Source: SIG307 sp964545045 (GTDB lineage Bacteria > Bacillota > Clostridia > Lachnospirales > Lachnospiraceae). Taken from it: a stretch of DNA of 64,000 bases. The notes below the pieces were generated by a model. The model searched no databases. It was not told where the DNA came from and saw nothing but the letters and a program-made list of their open reading frames with translations. The stretch covers positions 1 to 64,000 of the forward strand of contig CAZJEN010000017.1 in the NCBI GenBank assembly GCA_964545045.1, written 5' to 3'. Positions within the stretch are counted from its first letter, which is position 1. Each line of letters opens with the position of its first letter. The translations under genes were made by a program, and so were the position numbers. Positions 25,415 through 33,416 of this stretch are shown piece by piece.

Positions 25415-26968
25415 TTATCTCTTAAACACATACCAAAACGGTTGCTCTCCGCCATAGGAGTAGTCCCCGCTCTTCCACTGCACAAACAGATACTCCGTAC
25501 CCTCATGCTTCTCTATCACGTACTTACTTGCGGTCACCTGCGGATTGCAAATCACGTAGCCGTTTACCCAACGCCAGATTTCGTCCTTGTCAATGGTTAC
25601 GCTTCCGTCCTTGGAATTTAAGAACCCGTTCCGAATCTGTCCATTCGAAAAAAATTCTGCGCTTCTCCAGTACAGTGCCTCGTGAGGAATAAAGGCACAC
25701 GTGTTGCGCGGGTCAAAGGTCTCCACACCACGAACTAAATCACAAACATTCCACAGTCCCATTACAGCACTGTCATCTGCAGGCACTTGCGGGATTTCAT
25801 CCACAATCCGGATATCCTTCTTCGTATATTCCTTGGAATCAGTCTTTCGGAACACCCAAACCTCCGGCTTGCCGCCCTCAAAATAATTATGTCCCTTAAA
25901 TTCCAGAAACAAATAAGTTTCTCCTCCGATGTGCTCAATGGTGTACGGATTCTTACTCTTCCGGTGCGGATAACCGCAATCGGATAAGAGATACCCCTTT
26001 GTCCACCCGAAGCACCAGTACCGCTCGCCACCCGGCAGGAAATAAAGCTCCTTTACCCGGTCACCGTGGCAGGCAGACTTCCTCTTTTCCGGAAGAAACA
26101 TCTCCTTACAAGGCAAATGGTCCAGCAGTTCCCAACGCCCGATGACTGCTTCATCGTTTTCAAAAGGCACATCAATTGCTTCGTTAAACTCCGGATTAAA
26201 CTCATGGAGCTTTACCACCGGAAGCTTTACCTCCACGGTACCGTCTCCGTAACGGATTTGATAGGTCGGACCTACAATCTGATAGTTGTTGTCCAGTACA
26301 TACCGGTGTAATGCCCGTACCGCCTCGTCGTACTCCTCCGCCTTACAAACAAGGCCTGCGTTATCTCCCGAAAAACGCACCACCTTTTCCGTAAAGCCCC
26401 GCAAATCCGAAACCTTACCCGTCAGCTCCACACCGAAGCCTGTATCAAAATTCTCACTGACATACTCCGTCTCATAATCCACAATGACGCTTCTGGCCCC
26501 GCAGAAACCTTTCGGAACTGCGCTCCGAAGTTCCTCCAAAACACCGTCACATTCGGATTTGTCCGAAATCACTCTGCGGTCAAACAACAAACGGATTTCA
26601 TCACTTTTTCTGATAATGATATCAAACATACACGCACTCTCCTTTAACGCCGAATTTAAGTTACGGAGAACTCGGATGCGTGCCTCGGTTTGCGCCTTTA
26701 GTATATTTAATTCCACTTCCTTTGCCGTCACAAGCTCCGAAACCTTTTCCTTCGGCACAGAAAGAAATTCCTTAATTTCACTCAGACTGAACCCCAGCTC
26801 CTTTAGAGCCACAATCCGGTAACAATCCGACAGCTTCGCGGCACCGTAATACCGATACCCCGTAAACTCGTCAATCTCATCCGGAACTAAAATCCCTTCC
26901 GCATCATAAAACCGCAGCGTCTTCACCGGAATCTGGCTCAGCTTGGAAAGCTCACCGATTTTATACAT
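25415..26968 (-). CDS. MerR-family regulator with long sensor-like C terminus
   Basis: Regulator of 517 residues, twice the usual MerR length. Residues 1-110 are the MerR DNA-binding domain and dimer helix (IGELSKLSQIPVKTLRFYDA, YRYYGAAKLSDCYRIVAL). A middle part of about 150 residues is weakly like GyrI effector-binding domains. The last 240 residues are two related units, beginning AVIGRWELLDHLP and AVMGLWNVCDLV and ending in PEVWVFRK and PFWYVFKR; each contains a TYLFLEFKGHNY or TEYLFVQWKSGDY strand. Similar units occur at the C terminus of some clostridial BlaR1/M56-type proteins. AAAGGAG before the ATG at 26968 fixes the start. It has its own promoter with a 19-bp spacer. Confidence 0.85.
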   Translation of the reverse strand: MYKIGELSKLSQIPVKTLRFYDAEGILVPDEIDEFTGYRYYGAAKLSDCYRIVALKELGFSLSEIKEFLSVPKEKVSELVTAKEVELNILKAQTEARIRVLRNLNSALKESACMFDIIIRKSDEIRLLFDRRVISDKSECDGVLEELRSAVPKGFCGARSVIVDYETEYVSENFDTGFGVELTGKVSDLRGFTEKVVRFSGDNAGLVCKAEEYDEAVRALHRYVLDNNYQIVGPTYQIRYGDGTVEVKLPVVKLHEFNPEFNEAIDVPFENDEAVIGRWELLDHLPCKEMFLPEKRKSACHGDRVKELYFLPGGERYWCFGWTKGYLLSDCGYPHRKSKNPYTIEHIGGETYLFLEFKGHNYFEGGKPEVWVFRKTDSKEYTKKDIRIVDEIPQVPADDSAVMGLWNVCDLVRGVETFDPRNTCAFIPHEALYWRSAEFFSNGQIRNGFLNSKDGSVTIDKDEIWRWVNGYVICNPQVTASKYVIEKHEGTEYLFVQWKSGDYSYGGEQPFWYVFKR

Positions 26969-27012
26969 CCCAATCACTCCTTTAATCTACATTGCAGGTA
27001 CCTTGCACTGTC

Positions 27013-27043
27013 ATAGTATCATTACAGTAAAGGGGAGAGTCAA
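27013..27043 (-). promoter_or_regulatory. MerR-type promoter with 19-bp spacer
   Basis: Minus-strand TTGACT (complement of 27038-27043) and TACTAT (complement of 27013-27018) with a 19-bp spacer containing the short dyad TTACTGTAA. It shares the TTGACTCTC start with the promoter at 25324 but has a different spacer dyad, so each regulator probably recognises its own. Confidence 0.65.
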
Positions 27044-27058
27044 GAGGGATTTAAAAAA

Positions 27059-28198
27059 TCAATCCGTAATAATATCAAATAAATCCGTAAGTTGTTCACA
27101 ACACACTTTGCCCTCTACCTTCTTATGAACAAGCACCGGCTTCAGCCCTGCATTTAAGCCCCCTTCATAATCCGCCACAGGATTGTCGCCGATCATATAA
27201 CGAACTTCCGGATTACCCGCCTTTGCTATTGCGTAATCAAACATCTCTTTCCGCGGCTTGTCATATCCCACACTTGCGGAAATGAAATACCCGGATATCT
27301 CTTCATCCAGACCGACGCGTATCAATACCTCCCGAAGTTCCGGGAAGTTATTAGAAATAATATAATGCTTGTAGCCCTTTTCACTAAAATACCGTAATAC
27401 CTTCTTTGCATCCGGATAAACTTCATACTCATAACTCACTACGTTCTTCCGAAAGGCATTGCAAACAGATACCGCATCCGTCGGACTTGCGCCCTGTTCC
27501 TCGACAAACACACGCATTCCAACCAGCAGTCTTTCCCACCATTCTTCTCCGTTTTTATCGCCGTGATCCTCCTCCGGCTTATTCCAAGAGCAGGCCTCCC
27601 GCAAAAATCTCTTAACCGCTTCCTCATTAACCGTGTAACCGAATTCCTGAAACGCTCTCAGCAAGGAACACTTAAAAGACTCATTATCACGCACCAATGT
27701 ACCGTCACAGTCCCAAAAAATTGCTTTATTGTTTTCATCCCGTAAAAACATCAACACCGCCGGCAAATCGATTTCCGAAAACCTTTTTTCGGAAATCACC
27801 TTTTGAACCTCAGTCAAACCTGCCCAATGCACATCCGCGCTATCATCACCTTCCTTTTGCGGTTCTCCTTCCGCCTCACAAAGGAAGTAAACACCAAAAG
27901 AATCTACCGGTCCTTCTATGGTCTGATAGGTCGCATACGGTTTGATACACTCCATAGAAAAGCTCCTGCCCGTTGTAATAACGGAATCCTGCTCGCCATG
28001 AACCACTTGCACCGTTAAACCGGTCTCTTCCATAATCTCTCTTCTCAGGCCGTCCACCATTTTCTCATACTCGTTGATTCTGCCGCCAGGGAGTTCGTAA
28101 CTTTCCGGCTCTCCCGCTCTTTTCCGCAACTGAATCAATAACTGTTTTCCGTTCTCCCTTTCCCGGACAATCAAACCTCTTACGTTTACATGAATCAT
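27059..28198 (-). CDS. Nudix hydrolase-HAD phosphatase fusion
   Basis: Protein of 379 residues with two hydrolase domains. Residues 1-150 are a Nudix domain with the box from GGRINEYEK to REIMEETGL, which binds metal and cleaves nucleoside diphosphate-linked substrates. Residues 155-379 are a HAD-like phosphatase: motif I FWDCDGTLV, motif II region HYIISNN, and motif IV MIGDNPVADYEGG. The pairing suggests two consecutive steps on one substrate, such as a nucleotide sugar or phosphorylated cofactor, but nothing identifies it. It ends a run with yitT on the minus strand (12-bp gap). Confidence 0.88.
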   Translation of the reverse strand: MIHVNVRGLIVRERENGKQLLIQLRKRAGEPESYELPGGRINEYEKMVDGLRREIMEETGLTVQVVHGEQDSVITTGRSFSMECIKPYATYQTIEGPVDSFGVYFLCEAEGEPQKEGDDSADVHWAGLTEVQKVISEKRFSEIDLPAVLMFLRDENNKAIFWDCDGTLVRDNESFKCSLLRAFQEFGYTVNEEAVKRFLREACSWNKPEEDHGDKNGEEWWERLLVGMRVFVEEQGASPTDAVSVCNAFRKNVVSYEYEVYPDAKKVLRYFSEKGYKHYIISNNFPELREVLIRVGLDEEISGYFISASVGYDKPRKEMFDYAIAKAGNPEVRYMIGDNPVADYEGGLNAGLKPVLVHKKVEGKVCCEQLTDLFDIITD

Positions 28199-28210
28199 AG
28201 TTTCACCTTT

Positions 28211-29074
28211 CTATATCTCTTCCTTAAAAATATCCTTGTATCCTTCTCCGAAAATCTCATTGGCACTTGTCACAACCATAAACGCCACCGGATCTTCCAT
28301 TTTTACTATATCCCGGACTTCTGCTCCCAGACGATTCGGAACTAACGTAAATACCACTCTCTTTTCATTTCCGGTCCAACCACCCTGTCCCTGCAAATAG
28401 GTCACTCCGACATCTAATTCTGCCATCAAACGGGTTCCGACCTGCTCCGGTTTTTCCGTAATGATAAACAGCATCTTAGCCTCATCGCCACCATAAAGTA
28501 CATAATCCAGTGCTTTTCCACAGATTACAACTGTCAACAATGCATAGAATGCAACCTCTATATTCTTGAAAACCAGTGCCGAAAGACTCACAACAATAAT
28601 GTCCGTACACAGAAACAGAAACCCTGTTTTCAAATGACGATATTTCCGACGTAGAATTTTAACAATAATGTCGGTACCTCCGGTTGTGGCACCTGCTCTG
28701 AAAATCAATCCGACCCCCACGGCAATTAAAATTCCTCCGATCACACCCGCAATCAGCAAATCATCGGTCAATGCCCCCATAGGACTTAACAGGTTTGTAA
28801 ACACAGATGTCAATAAAATGGCATATGCGGTCTTTGCAATAAAACGAATTCCGAACTTCAAAATTCCAAGTAAAACAAGCGGTAGATTCAGCAAAAAATA
28901 TAAAGTACCGGTCTCAATACTTACCAGACGATTTAAAATCACCGCAATACCGGTAATACCTCCCGGAGCCAACTGATTCGGATCCAAAAATAAACTGATT
29001 CCTATGGCATAAATCAAGGTTGCTATTGCAATTAAGAGTAAGCTTTTTATTTCATGAACGATCTTCTTTTTCAT
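28211..29074 (-). CDS. YitT-family membrane protein
   Basis: Integral membrane protein of 287 residues with five or six hydrophobic segments, then a soluble C-terminal DUF2179 domain (TYLQGQGGWTGNEKRVVFTL and VKMEDPVAFMVVTSANEIFG). Typical inner motifs are PNQLAPGGITGIAVIL and GATTGGTDI. YitT proteins are widespread in Firmicutes and unassigned in function. AAAGGAAGG precedes the ATG at 29074; an earlier start lacks a ribosome site. Confidence 0.92.
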   Translation of the reverse strand: MKKKIVHEIKSLLLIAIATLIYAIGISLFLDPNQLAPGGITGIAVILNRLVSIETGTLYFLLNLPLVLLGILKFGIRFIAKTAYAILLTSVFTNLLSPMGALTDDLLIAGVIGGILIAVGVGLIFRAGATTGGTDIIVKILRRKYRHLKTGFLFLCTDIIVVSLSALVFKNIEVAFYALLTVVICGKALDYVLYGGDEAKMLFIITEKPEQVGTRLMAELDVGVTYLQGQGGWTGNEKRVVFTLVPNRLGAEVRDIVKMEDPVAFMVVTSANEIFGEGYKDIFKEEI

Positions 29075-29113
29075 AAACGTCCTTCCTTTAAACAAGAATC
29101 GGTAATTTTATAG

Positions 29114-29137
29114 GGAAACGCTGATTAAAGCGTTTCC
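29114..29137 (-). terminator. Possible terminator after the GNAT gene
   Basis: GGAAACGCT and AGCGTTTCC form a perfect nine-bp stem with a six-base loop. The sequence after it on the minus strand is only moderately T-rich. Confidence 0.5.
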
Positions 29138-29189
29138 TTAGCTTTATCTCATAGTATTGGCTGATTCTTCCTTCGTTATAATTATGATT

Positions 29190-29624
29190 TTACTCCACCA
29201 CAAAATCCGTCCATTCCACGCGGTTATATACCATAACATCATCCGGCTTTCTCATTCCGATTTTTTCATAGAAAGGAATTGCATTTTCGTTCACACAGGT
29301 GTACATTATGATGTTTTCTTCTCCGCCTGCCAGCTCATGCAACTTGCGAACCAATGCTTTCCCAATTCCTTTTCCCACATACTCTCGAACCACGCCTAAA
29401 TCTGTGATAAAAAGCCAATATGCAAAATCTGTTATTCCGAAACATACTCCTATGATTTCATTTTCTTCATTTCTTGCAACAAGACTGATAGAAGCTTTAT
29501 TCACTAATGTCTCGATTCGTTCTTCAAACCTTTCCTTCGGATACTGTGAACCCAAATCCGTATGCTTCAAAAAATCAATATATTCCGTTGCTGTTAAACG
29601 TTCTTCTTTTATTATGTAATCCAT
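29190..29624 (-). CDS. GNAT-family N-acetyltransferase
   Basis: Acetyl-CoA-dependent transferase of 144 residues. The acetyl-CoA-binding motif is clear in LGVVREYVGKGIGKALVRKL (R/Q-x-x-G-x-G/A pattern), and the C-terminal ENAIPFYEKIGM is the usual last motif. The substrate is unknown. AGAGGAAA lies before the ATG. It belongs to a short minus-strand run with the nucleotidyltransferase gene upstream. Confidence 0.9.
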   Translation of the reverse strand: MDYIIKEERLTATEYIDFLKHTDLGSQYPKERFEERIETLVNKASISLVARNEENEIIGVCFGITDFAYWLFITDLGVVREYVGKGIGKALVRKLHELAGGEENIIMYTCVNENAIPFYEKIGMRKPDDVMVYNRVEWTDFVVE

Positions 29625-29652
29625 ATCGTTTCCTCTAAATTAGTCGCTATAC

Positions 29653-30255
29653 TCAATTCACTAACTCATCAAATCTCCTTCTGCAAGATTTAACGAACTC
29701 ATATAATCCATTTTCCACATTTTCCTCAAGCCAACATAAGGTTTTCTCTAAAATCTCAACCACGTCTTTGGTATCAATATCTTCCAGTGCCAATTTTTGC
29801 CCCATCCGAACAATATCATCGTAGCATTCGCCACCTCTTACATAATGCTTCAAATTGGCCGTCCATAGCTTAAGTATATGCGTGTACTTATCGTTTTTTT
29901 CGGATGCTTGTTGCTTCGTAACGGTAGTACAATGAGGCTCAGCACTACAGCACAAGTCTACAATCAAAAACGGATTTTTTTCATCTATTGCTATTGATAC
30001 AATATACCTATCAGGGATAAGACTCGGAGCATAATCACTGTAATAAATCCTGAATTTTCCTTTCATCAATTCTATAAGTTCTAGCATAAACTGTCCATTA
30101 TCGTATCCGGAAACATCTATTTCGATATCTATATCAGATAAATCATCAAACGAATTTGTAGCCAAGCTCCCATAAATGCTACATTTCTTAACAATAGGGA
30201 TTTCGTTCAAAAAAGTGACTATTTCATTAGCTGTATCTCTTAACGAATTAAACAT
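29653..30255 (-). CDS. Nucleotidyltransferase-fold protein
   Basis: Protein of 200 residues with a minimal nucleotidyltransferase motif: YGSLATNSFDDLSDIDIEID, where GS and the DxD pair would bind nucleotide and metal. The remainder resembles aminoglycoside nucleotidyltransferase-like proteins, including the IVDLCCSAEPHC strand with a possible third carboxylate. No substrate can be named. Base composition is richer in A+T than the flanking genes, which suggests recent acquisition. Confidence 0.7.
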   Translation of the reverse strand: MFNSLRDTANEIVTFLNEIPIVKKCSIYGSLATNSFDDLSDIDIEIDVSGYDNGQFMLELIELMKGKFRIYYSDYAPSLIPDRYIVSIAIDEKNPFLIVDLCCSAEPHCTTVTKQQASEKNDKYTHILKLWTANLKHYVRGGECYDDIVRMGQKLALEDIDTKDVVEILEKTLCWLEENVENGLYEFVKSCRRRFDELVN

Positions 30256-30332
30256 TATGCTTTCCTCTCATAATTCAAAATGGAAAATAAATTCTAAGTC
30301 TCAATCTCTGCAACTTGGAAGTTTTCTAACTG

Positions 30333-30944
30333 CTAATCAACCTTATCCAAAAGAAGAAACTCTGATAACTTTGTTATATTAAGTTTTACCTTTAACCTTT
30401 CTAATTCTTTCATTACCGGCTCTGTAACAATAGTCATCCACGTATCTTTCATCATAAATATATCAGTTCCATCCCATGATTTAGGTTCAAAATACATTCC
30501 CTGATATCTTTTTTCCCTTAAAATAAAACCACCATTATCTGCTGTATAATCAATCACCTTGCTTTTACTTGTGTCATAAGGGCCACATACTCCCTTCACA
30601 ATAAATGCATGATAATTCTCATCTACCTCCCCGTTTTTGCATAGAATTTTTACAGGATAAGACTCCCACCCAGTAAACCCGTTTTCTGTAAATATATCGA
30701 TTATCTTCTTATGAAACAATTTAAAACCCATAGCACTTGGTATAATTAGTCCACGTCTTGTTTTCTCAGTACCCATCGATTGTATAAATGTAATTGGCTT
30801 TCCATTCGGGAATTTGCCATAGATATATCCACACAATTCTTCCGTAGATATACTATCATACCTTTCAGGCATAGCCACAAATTGGCCTCGTACACTTTTC
30901 AACCTAATATAGTATAATTCATTATAATTTAAGTCTGAATTCAT
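30333..30944 (-). CDS. Unidentified protein, weakly Imm11/DUF1629-like
   Basis: Protein of 203 residues with no signal peptide or membrane helix. The segment from GFKLFHKKIIDIFTENGFTG to WESYPVKI is like the Imm11/DUF1629 family, where a 'viS..l...l...gl.g.e..P' pattern is common. Imm11 members are immunity proteins of polymorphic toxins. The similarity is from memory of the pattern and could be wrong. AAGGAAGG precedes the ATG. The gene is A+T-rich like its neighbour and has no matching toxin gene beside it. Confidence 0.5.
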   Translation of the reverse strand: MNSDLNYNELYYIRLKSVRGQFVAMPERYDSISTEELCGYIYGKFPNGKPITFIQSMGTEKTRRGLIIPSAMGFKLFHKKIIDIFTENGFTGWESYPVKILCKNGEVDENYHAFIVKGVCGPYDTSKSKVIDYTADNGGFILREKRYQGMYFEPKSWDGTDIFMMKDTWMTIVTEPVMKELERLKVKLNITKLSEFLLLDKVD

Positions 30945-31071
30945 ATTTGCCCACCTTCCTTATCAATTAACATCACTTCTAAATAAATTATATTTCGTAA
31001 TCCTCAAATTTGTCTCTCTCTATTATATCACAATAAATTTGAACATTCCACCTGTATCTCCGTTCTCACTA
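30945..31071. other. AT-rich gap
   Basis: No gene or clear signal was seen between the unidentified gene and the fold-back element, apart from a generally AT-rich stretch that may contain the promoter of the 203-residue gene. Confidence 0.4.
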
Positions 31072-31404
31072 CGGGGGCTGTCACCCCTTCCCCACTCACA
31101 CCCGTTTCGTTTAGTGACGCTTTGAAAATCACCGTACCGAGAGTACTTTCTTTGAATTCAGTGTAGGATGTTAGACTTTCTTATTGTTCCGTTTATGCAT
31201 AGCAACGCTCAGACAGGAGGTCTGAGCGAGGTCGCCATAAGGCATGGATGCCGCATAAGACCGGTTGCGTAACTATTTCAAAATCATGACGGAACAATTA
31301 GAAAGTCTTCATCCGGAACCTATGAAAAGAAAGTACTCTCGGTACGGTGATTTTCAGTCCACATAAAGAAACGGGAGCCCCGCACCAAAGTGCGACAGCC
31401 CCCG
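31072..31404. repeat. Fold-back structured element, copy D
   Basis: A perfect 30-bp arm pairs 31124-31153 with 31326-31355. Outermost, CGGGGGCTGTC (31072-31082) mirrors 31394-31404, which is part of the atp operon terminator. The core is 31166-31314. Its closing stem has TTGTTCCG/CGGAACAA and GGATG/CATCC where other copies have TTACTCCG/CGGAGTAA and GGATA/TATCC, and the second branch uses GGTC/GACC for CCGCC/GGCGG. These are compensatory. First hairpin: 31206-31228 with loop AGGAG. Confidence 0.88.
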
Positions 31405-31406
31405 TA
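31362..31406 (-). terminator. Terminator of the atp operon
   Basis: Minus-strand CGGGGGCTGTCGCAC and GTGCGGGGCTCCCG form a long stem with small internal mismatches and a short loop, followed by TTTCTTTA. It starts five bases after atpC. An inverted, degraded look-alike lies at 31072-31112, on the other side of element D. Confidence 0.85.
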
Positions 31407-31410
31407 AATT

Positions 31411-31830
31411 CTAAAGTCTTTTCTCCGCCAGTTCGATTCGGATTAATGACCTTCTCAGAGCCAGCTCGGCTCTTGCCATATTCACATCCGAATCGCCGCT
31501 CTTTAAGCGACGCTCTGCGCGGATTTGCGCTTCCTTTGCGCGGTTTAAATCAATCTCTTCCGGCCACTCGCACGACTCTGCGAGAATGGTGACATGGTCC
31601 TGCATAATTTCTACAAAACCGGAATGCATGGCTGCTTCTCTGTCGCCCTCTGCGCTTCCTTTGATGTTTAATACGCCCGGAACTAAGATGGCGGTCAGCG
31701 GGATATGGTCTTTTAACACACCCATCTCGCCTTCCGTGGTCCGAAGCTCTACCATTTCCACATCAGCATCGTAGAAGATTCTGTCCGGAGAAATTATTTT
31801 TAATCGAAACAGTCTGCCTGTATCTGCCAT
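31411..31830 (-). CDS. atpC: ATP synthase epsilon subunit
   Basis: Central-stalk subunit of 139 residues: N-terminal beta sandwich (FRLKIISPDRIFYDADVEMV, then TTEGEMGVLKDHIPLTAIL) and a C-terminal helical pair (EEIDLNRAKEAQIRAERRL). Last gene of the operon, 26 bp after atpD. Confidence 0.96.
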   Translation of the reverse strand: MADTGRLFRLKIISPDRIFYDADVEMVELRTTEGEMGVLKDHIPLTAILVPGVLNIKGSAEGDREAAMHSGFVEIMQDHVTILAESCEWPEEIDLNRAKEAQIRAERRLKSGDSDVNMARAELALRRSLIRIELAEKRL

Positions 31831-31856
31831 AGTTTCTCCTTTCCGTGCAAAGCCGC

Positions 31857-33266
31857 TTACTTATTGTTCACTCTTGCAAGCACGTCGTCGATGTTACCTG
31901 CATTGAGGAAGAAACCTTCCGGAATATCGTCGTGCTTTCCTTCAAGGATTTCCTTGAAGCCCTGGATGGTCTCGGAAATCGGTACGTAGCGTCCCGGAAG
32001 ACCGGTAAACTGCTCCGCAACGTGGAACGGCTGGGACAGGAAACGCTGTACCTTTCTTGCTCTTGCTACCAAAAGCTTGTCATCCTCGGAAAGCTCGTCC
32101 ATACCGAGAATTGCGATAATATCCTGCAATTCCTTGTACTTCTGAAGGATTTCCTGTACGCCGCGGGCTACCTGATAGTGCTCCTCACCTACGATACGCG
32201 GGTCAAGGATACGGGAGGTAGACTCAAGCGGATCTACTGCCGGATAAATACCAAGCTCTACGATGGAACGGGACAATACCGTGGTCGCATCGAGATGTGC
32301 GAAGGTGGTTGCCGGAGCCGGGTCCGTAAGGTCATCCGCCGGCACGTAAACTGCCTGTACGGAAGTAATGGAACCGTTCTTCGTGGATGTAATACGCTCC
32401 TGCAGAGCACCCATCTCCGTCTGTAAGGTCGGCTGGTAACCTACTGCGGACGGCATACGTCCAAGCAGCGCGGACACCTCGGAACCTGCCTGGGTAAAAC
32501 GGAAAATGTTATCGATGAAGAGTAAGACGTCCTTTCCGGACTTATCACGGAAGTACTCTGCCATGGTAAGACCCGTCAGACCTACTCTCATTCTTGCTCC
32601 CGGCGGCTCGTTCATCTGTCCGAATACCATGGTGGTCTTCTCGATAACGCCGGACTCAATCATTTCGTAATAAAGGTCATTTCCTTCACGGGTACGCTCG
32701 CCTACACCGGTAAATACGGAATAGCCGCCGTGCTCCGTTGCGATATTGGTAATGAGCTCCTGAATAAGAACCGTCTTACCTACACCCGCACCGCCGAACA
32801 AACCGATCTTACCACCCTTCTGATACGGGCAGAGAAGGTCAACGACCTTAATACCGGTCTCTAACATTTCGGTCTGTGTAGACTGCTCCTCAAACTTCGG
32901 AGCCGGTCTGTGAATCGGGTAATATTCCACTCCCTCCGGAGCATCCTTTTCATCAATCGGATTACCCAGTACATTAAACATTCTTCCGAGGGTCTTTTCA
33001 CCTACCGGAACCGAAATCGGAGCACCGGTTGCCAGTGCGTCCATACCGCGCACCAAACCGTCCGTCGGTCCCATGGCGATACAGCGAACCGTATCGTCAC
33101 CGAGATGCTGTGCAACCTCAACCACAAGAACGTCGCCGTCCTGCTTGGTTACCTTAATTGCCTCGTATATTTCCGGAAGATTGCCCTCCGTAAACTTAAC
33201 GTCTAAAACCGCACCGATAATCTGAGTGATTTTTCCAAGTCTGTTTTCTGCCAACTTTTCTGTCAC
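31857..33266 (-). CDS. atpD: ATP synthase beta subunit
   Basis: Catalytic subunit of 469 residues. Walker A is GGAGVGKTVLIQELI, the catalytic Glu follows in GVGERTREGNDLY, and Walker B is DVLLFIDNIFRF. The ALLGRMPSAVGYQPTL signature and the DELSEDD (DELSEED-like) lever are present. Separated from atpG by an unusual 150-bp gap with hairpins. Confidence 0.99.
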   Translation of the reverse strand: MTEKLAENRLGKITQIIGAVLDVKFTEGNLPEIYEAIKVTKQDGDVLVVEVAQHLGDDTVRCIAMGPTDGLVRGMDALATGAPISVPVGEKTLGRMFNVLGNPIDEKDAPEGVEYYPIHRPAPKFEEQSTQTEMLETGIKVVDLLCPYQKGGKIGLFGGAGVGKTVLIQELITNIATEHGGYSVFTGVGERTREGNDLYYEMIESGVIEKTTMVFGQMNEPPGARMRVGLTGLTMAEYFRDKSGKDVLLFIDNIFRFTQAGSEVSALLGRMPSAVGYQPTLQTEMGALQERITSTKNGSITSVQAVYVPADDLTDPAPATTFAHLDATTVLSRSIVELGIYPAVDPLESTSRILDPRIVGEEHYQVARGVQEILQKYKELQDIIAILGMDELSEDDKLLVARARKVQRFLSQPFHVAEQFTGLPGRYVPISETIQGFKEILEGKHDDIPEGFFLNAGNIDDVLARVNNK

Positions 33267-33416
33267 TCCTTTTCTGTAATAGTTTCAATACTCGCTCACG
33301 AGTATTGCGCGCCGAATTCGGTCAGCGCCGGCTGACAACTCTTAATTCGAATCCGTGCGCATCTTTATACTCCGCATCCTCGCGGAGCGTATTGGTTAAA
33401 AAGGATTAAAAGCTTT
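33267..33416 (-). repeat. Structured atpG-atpD intergenic region
   Basis: This gap interrupts an otherwise tight operon. It can form three hairpins: AATACTCG/CGAGTATT (33290-33309); a longer one with GCGC ends and an inner TCAGC/GCTGA tip (about 33309-33363); and CTCCGC/GCGGAG (about 33371-33388). No ORF or terminator T-run was seen. It may be an inserted repeat, or an mRNA processing or stability element controlling the high expression of atpD. Confidence 0.6.

Noticed and set aside
24555..31000. Antibiotic-resistance island around the MerR/TipAS, GNAT and nucleotidyltransferase genes
   Set aside because: No integrase, transposase, resistance enzyme with a clear drug class or attachment-site repeat was seen; the genes may simply be neighbours.
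1212..31404. HEARO/omega-RNA (IscB-associated) or IS200/IS605 ends as identity for elements A-D
   Set aside because: No IscB, TnpB or TnpA gene lies in the window, I cannot recall a matching consensus, and the long site-specific arms do not fit those elements. Not excluded without a database search.
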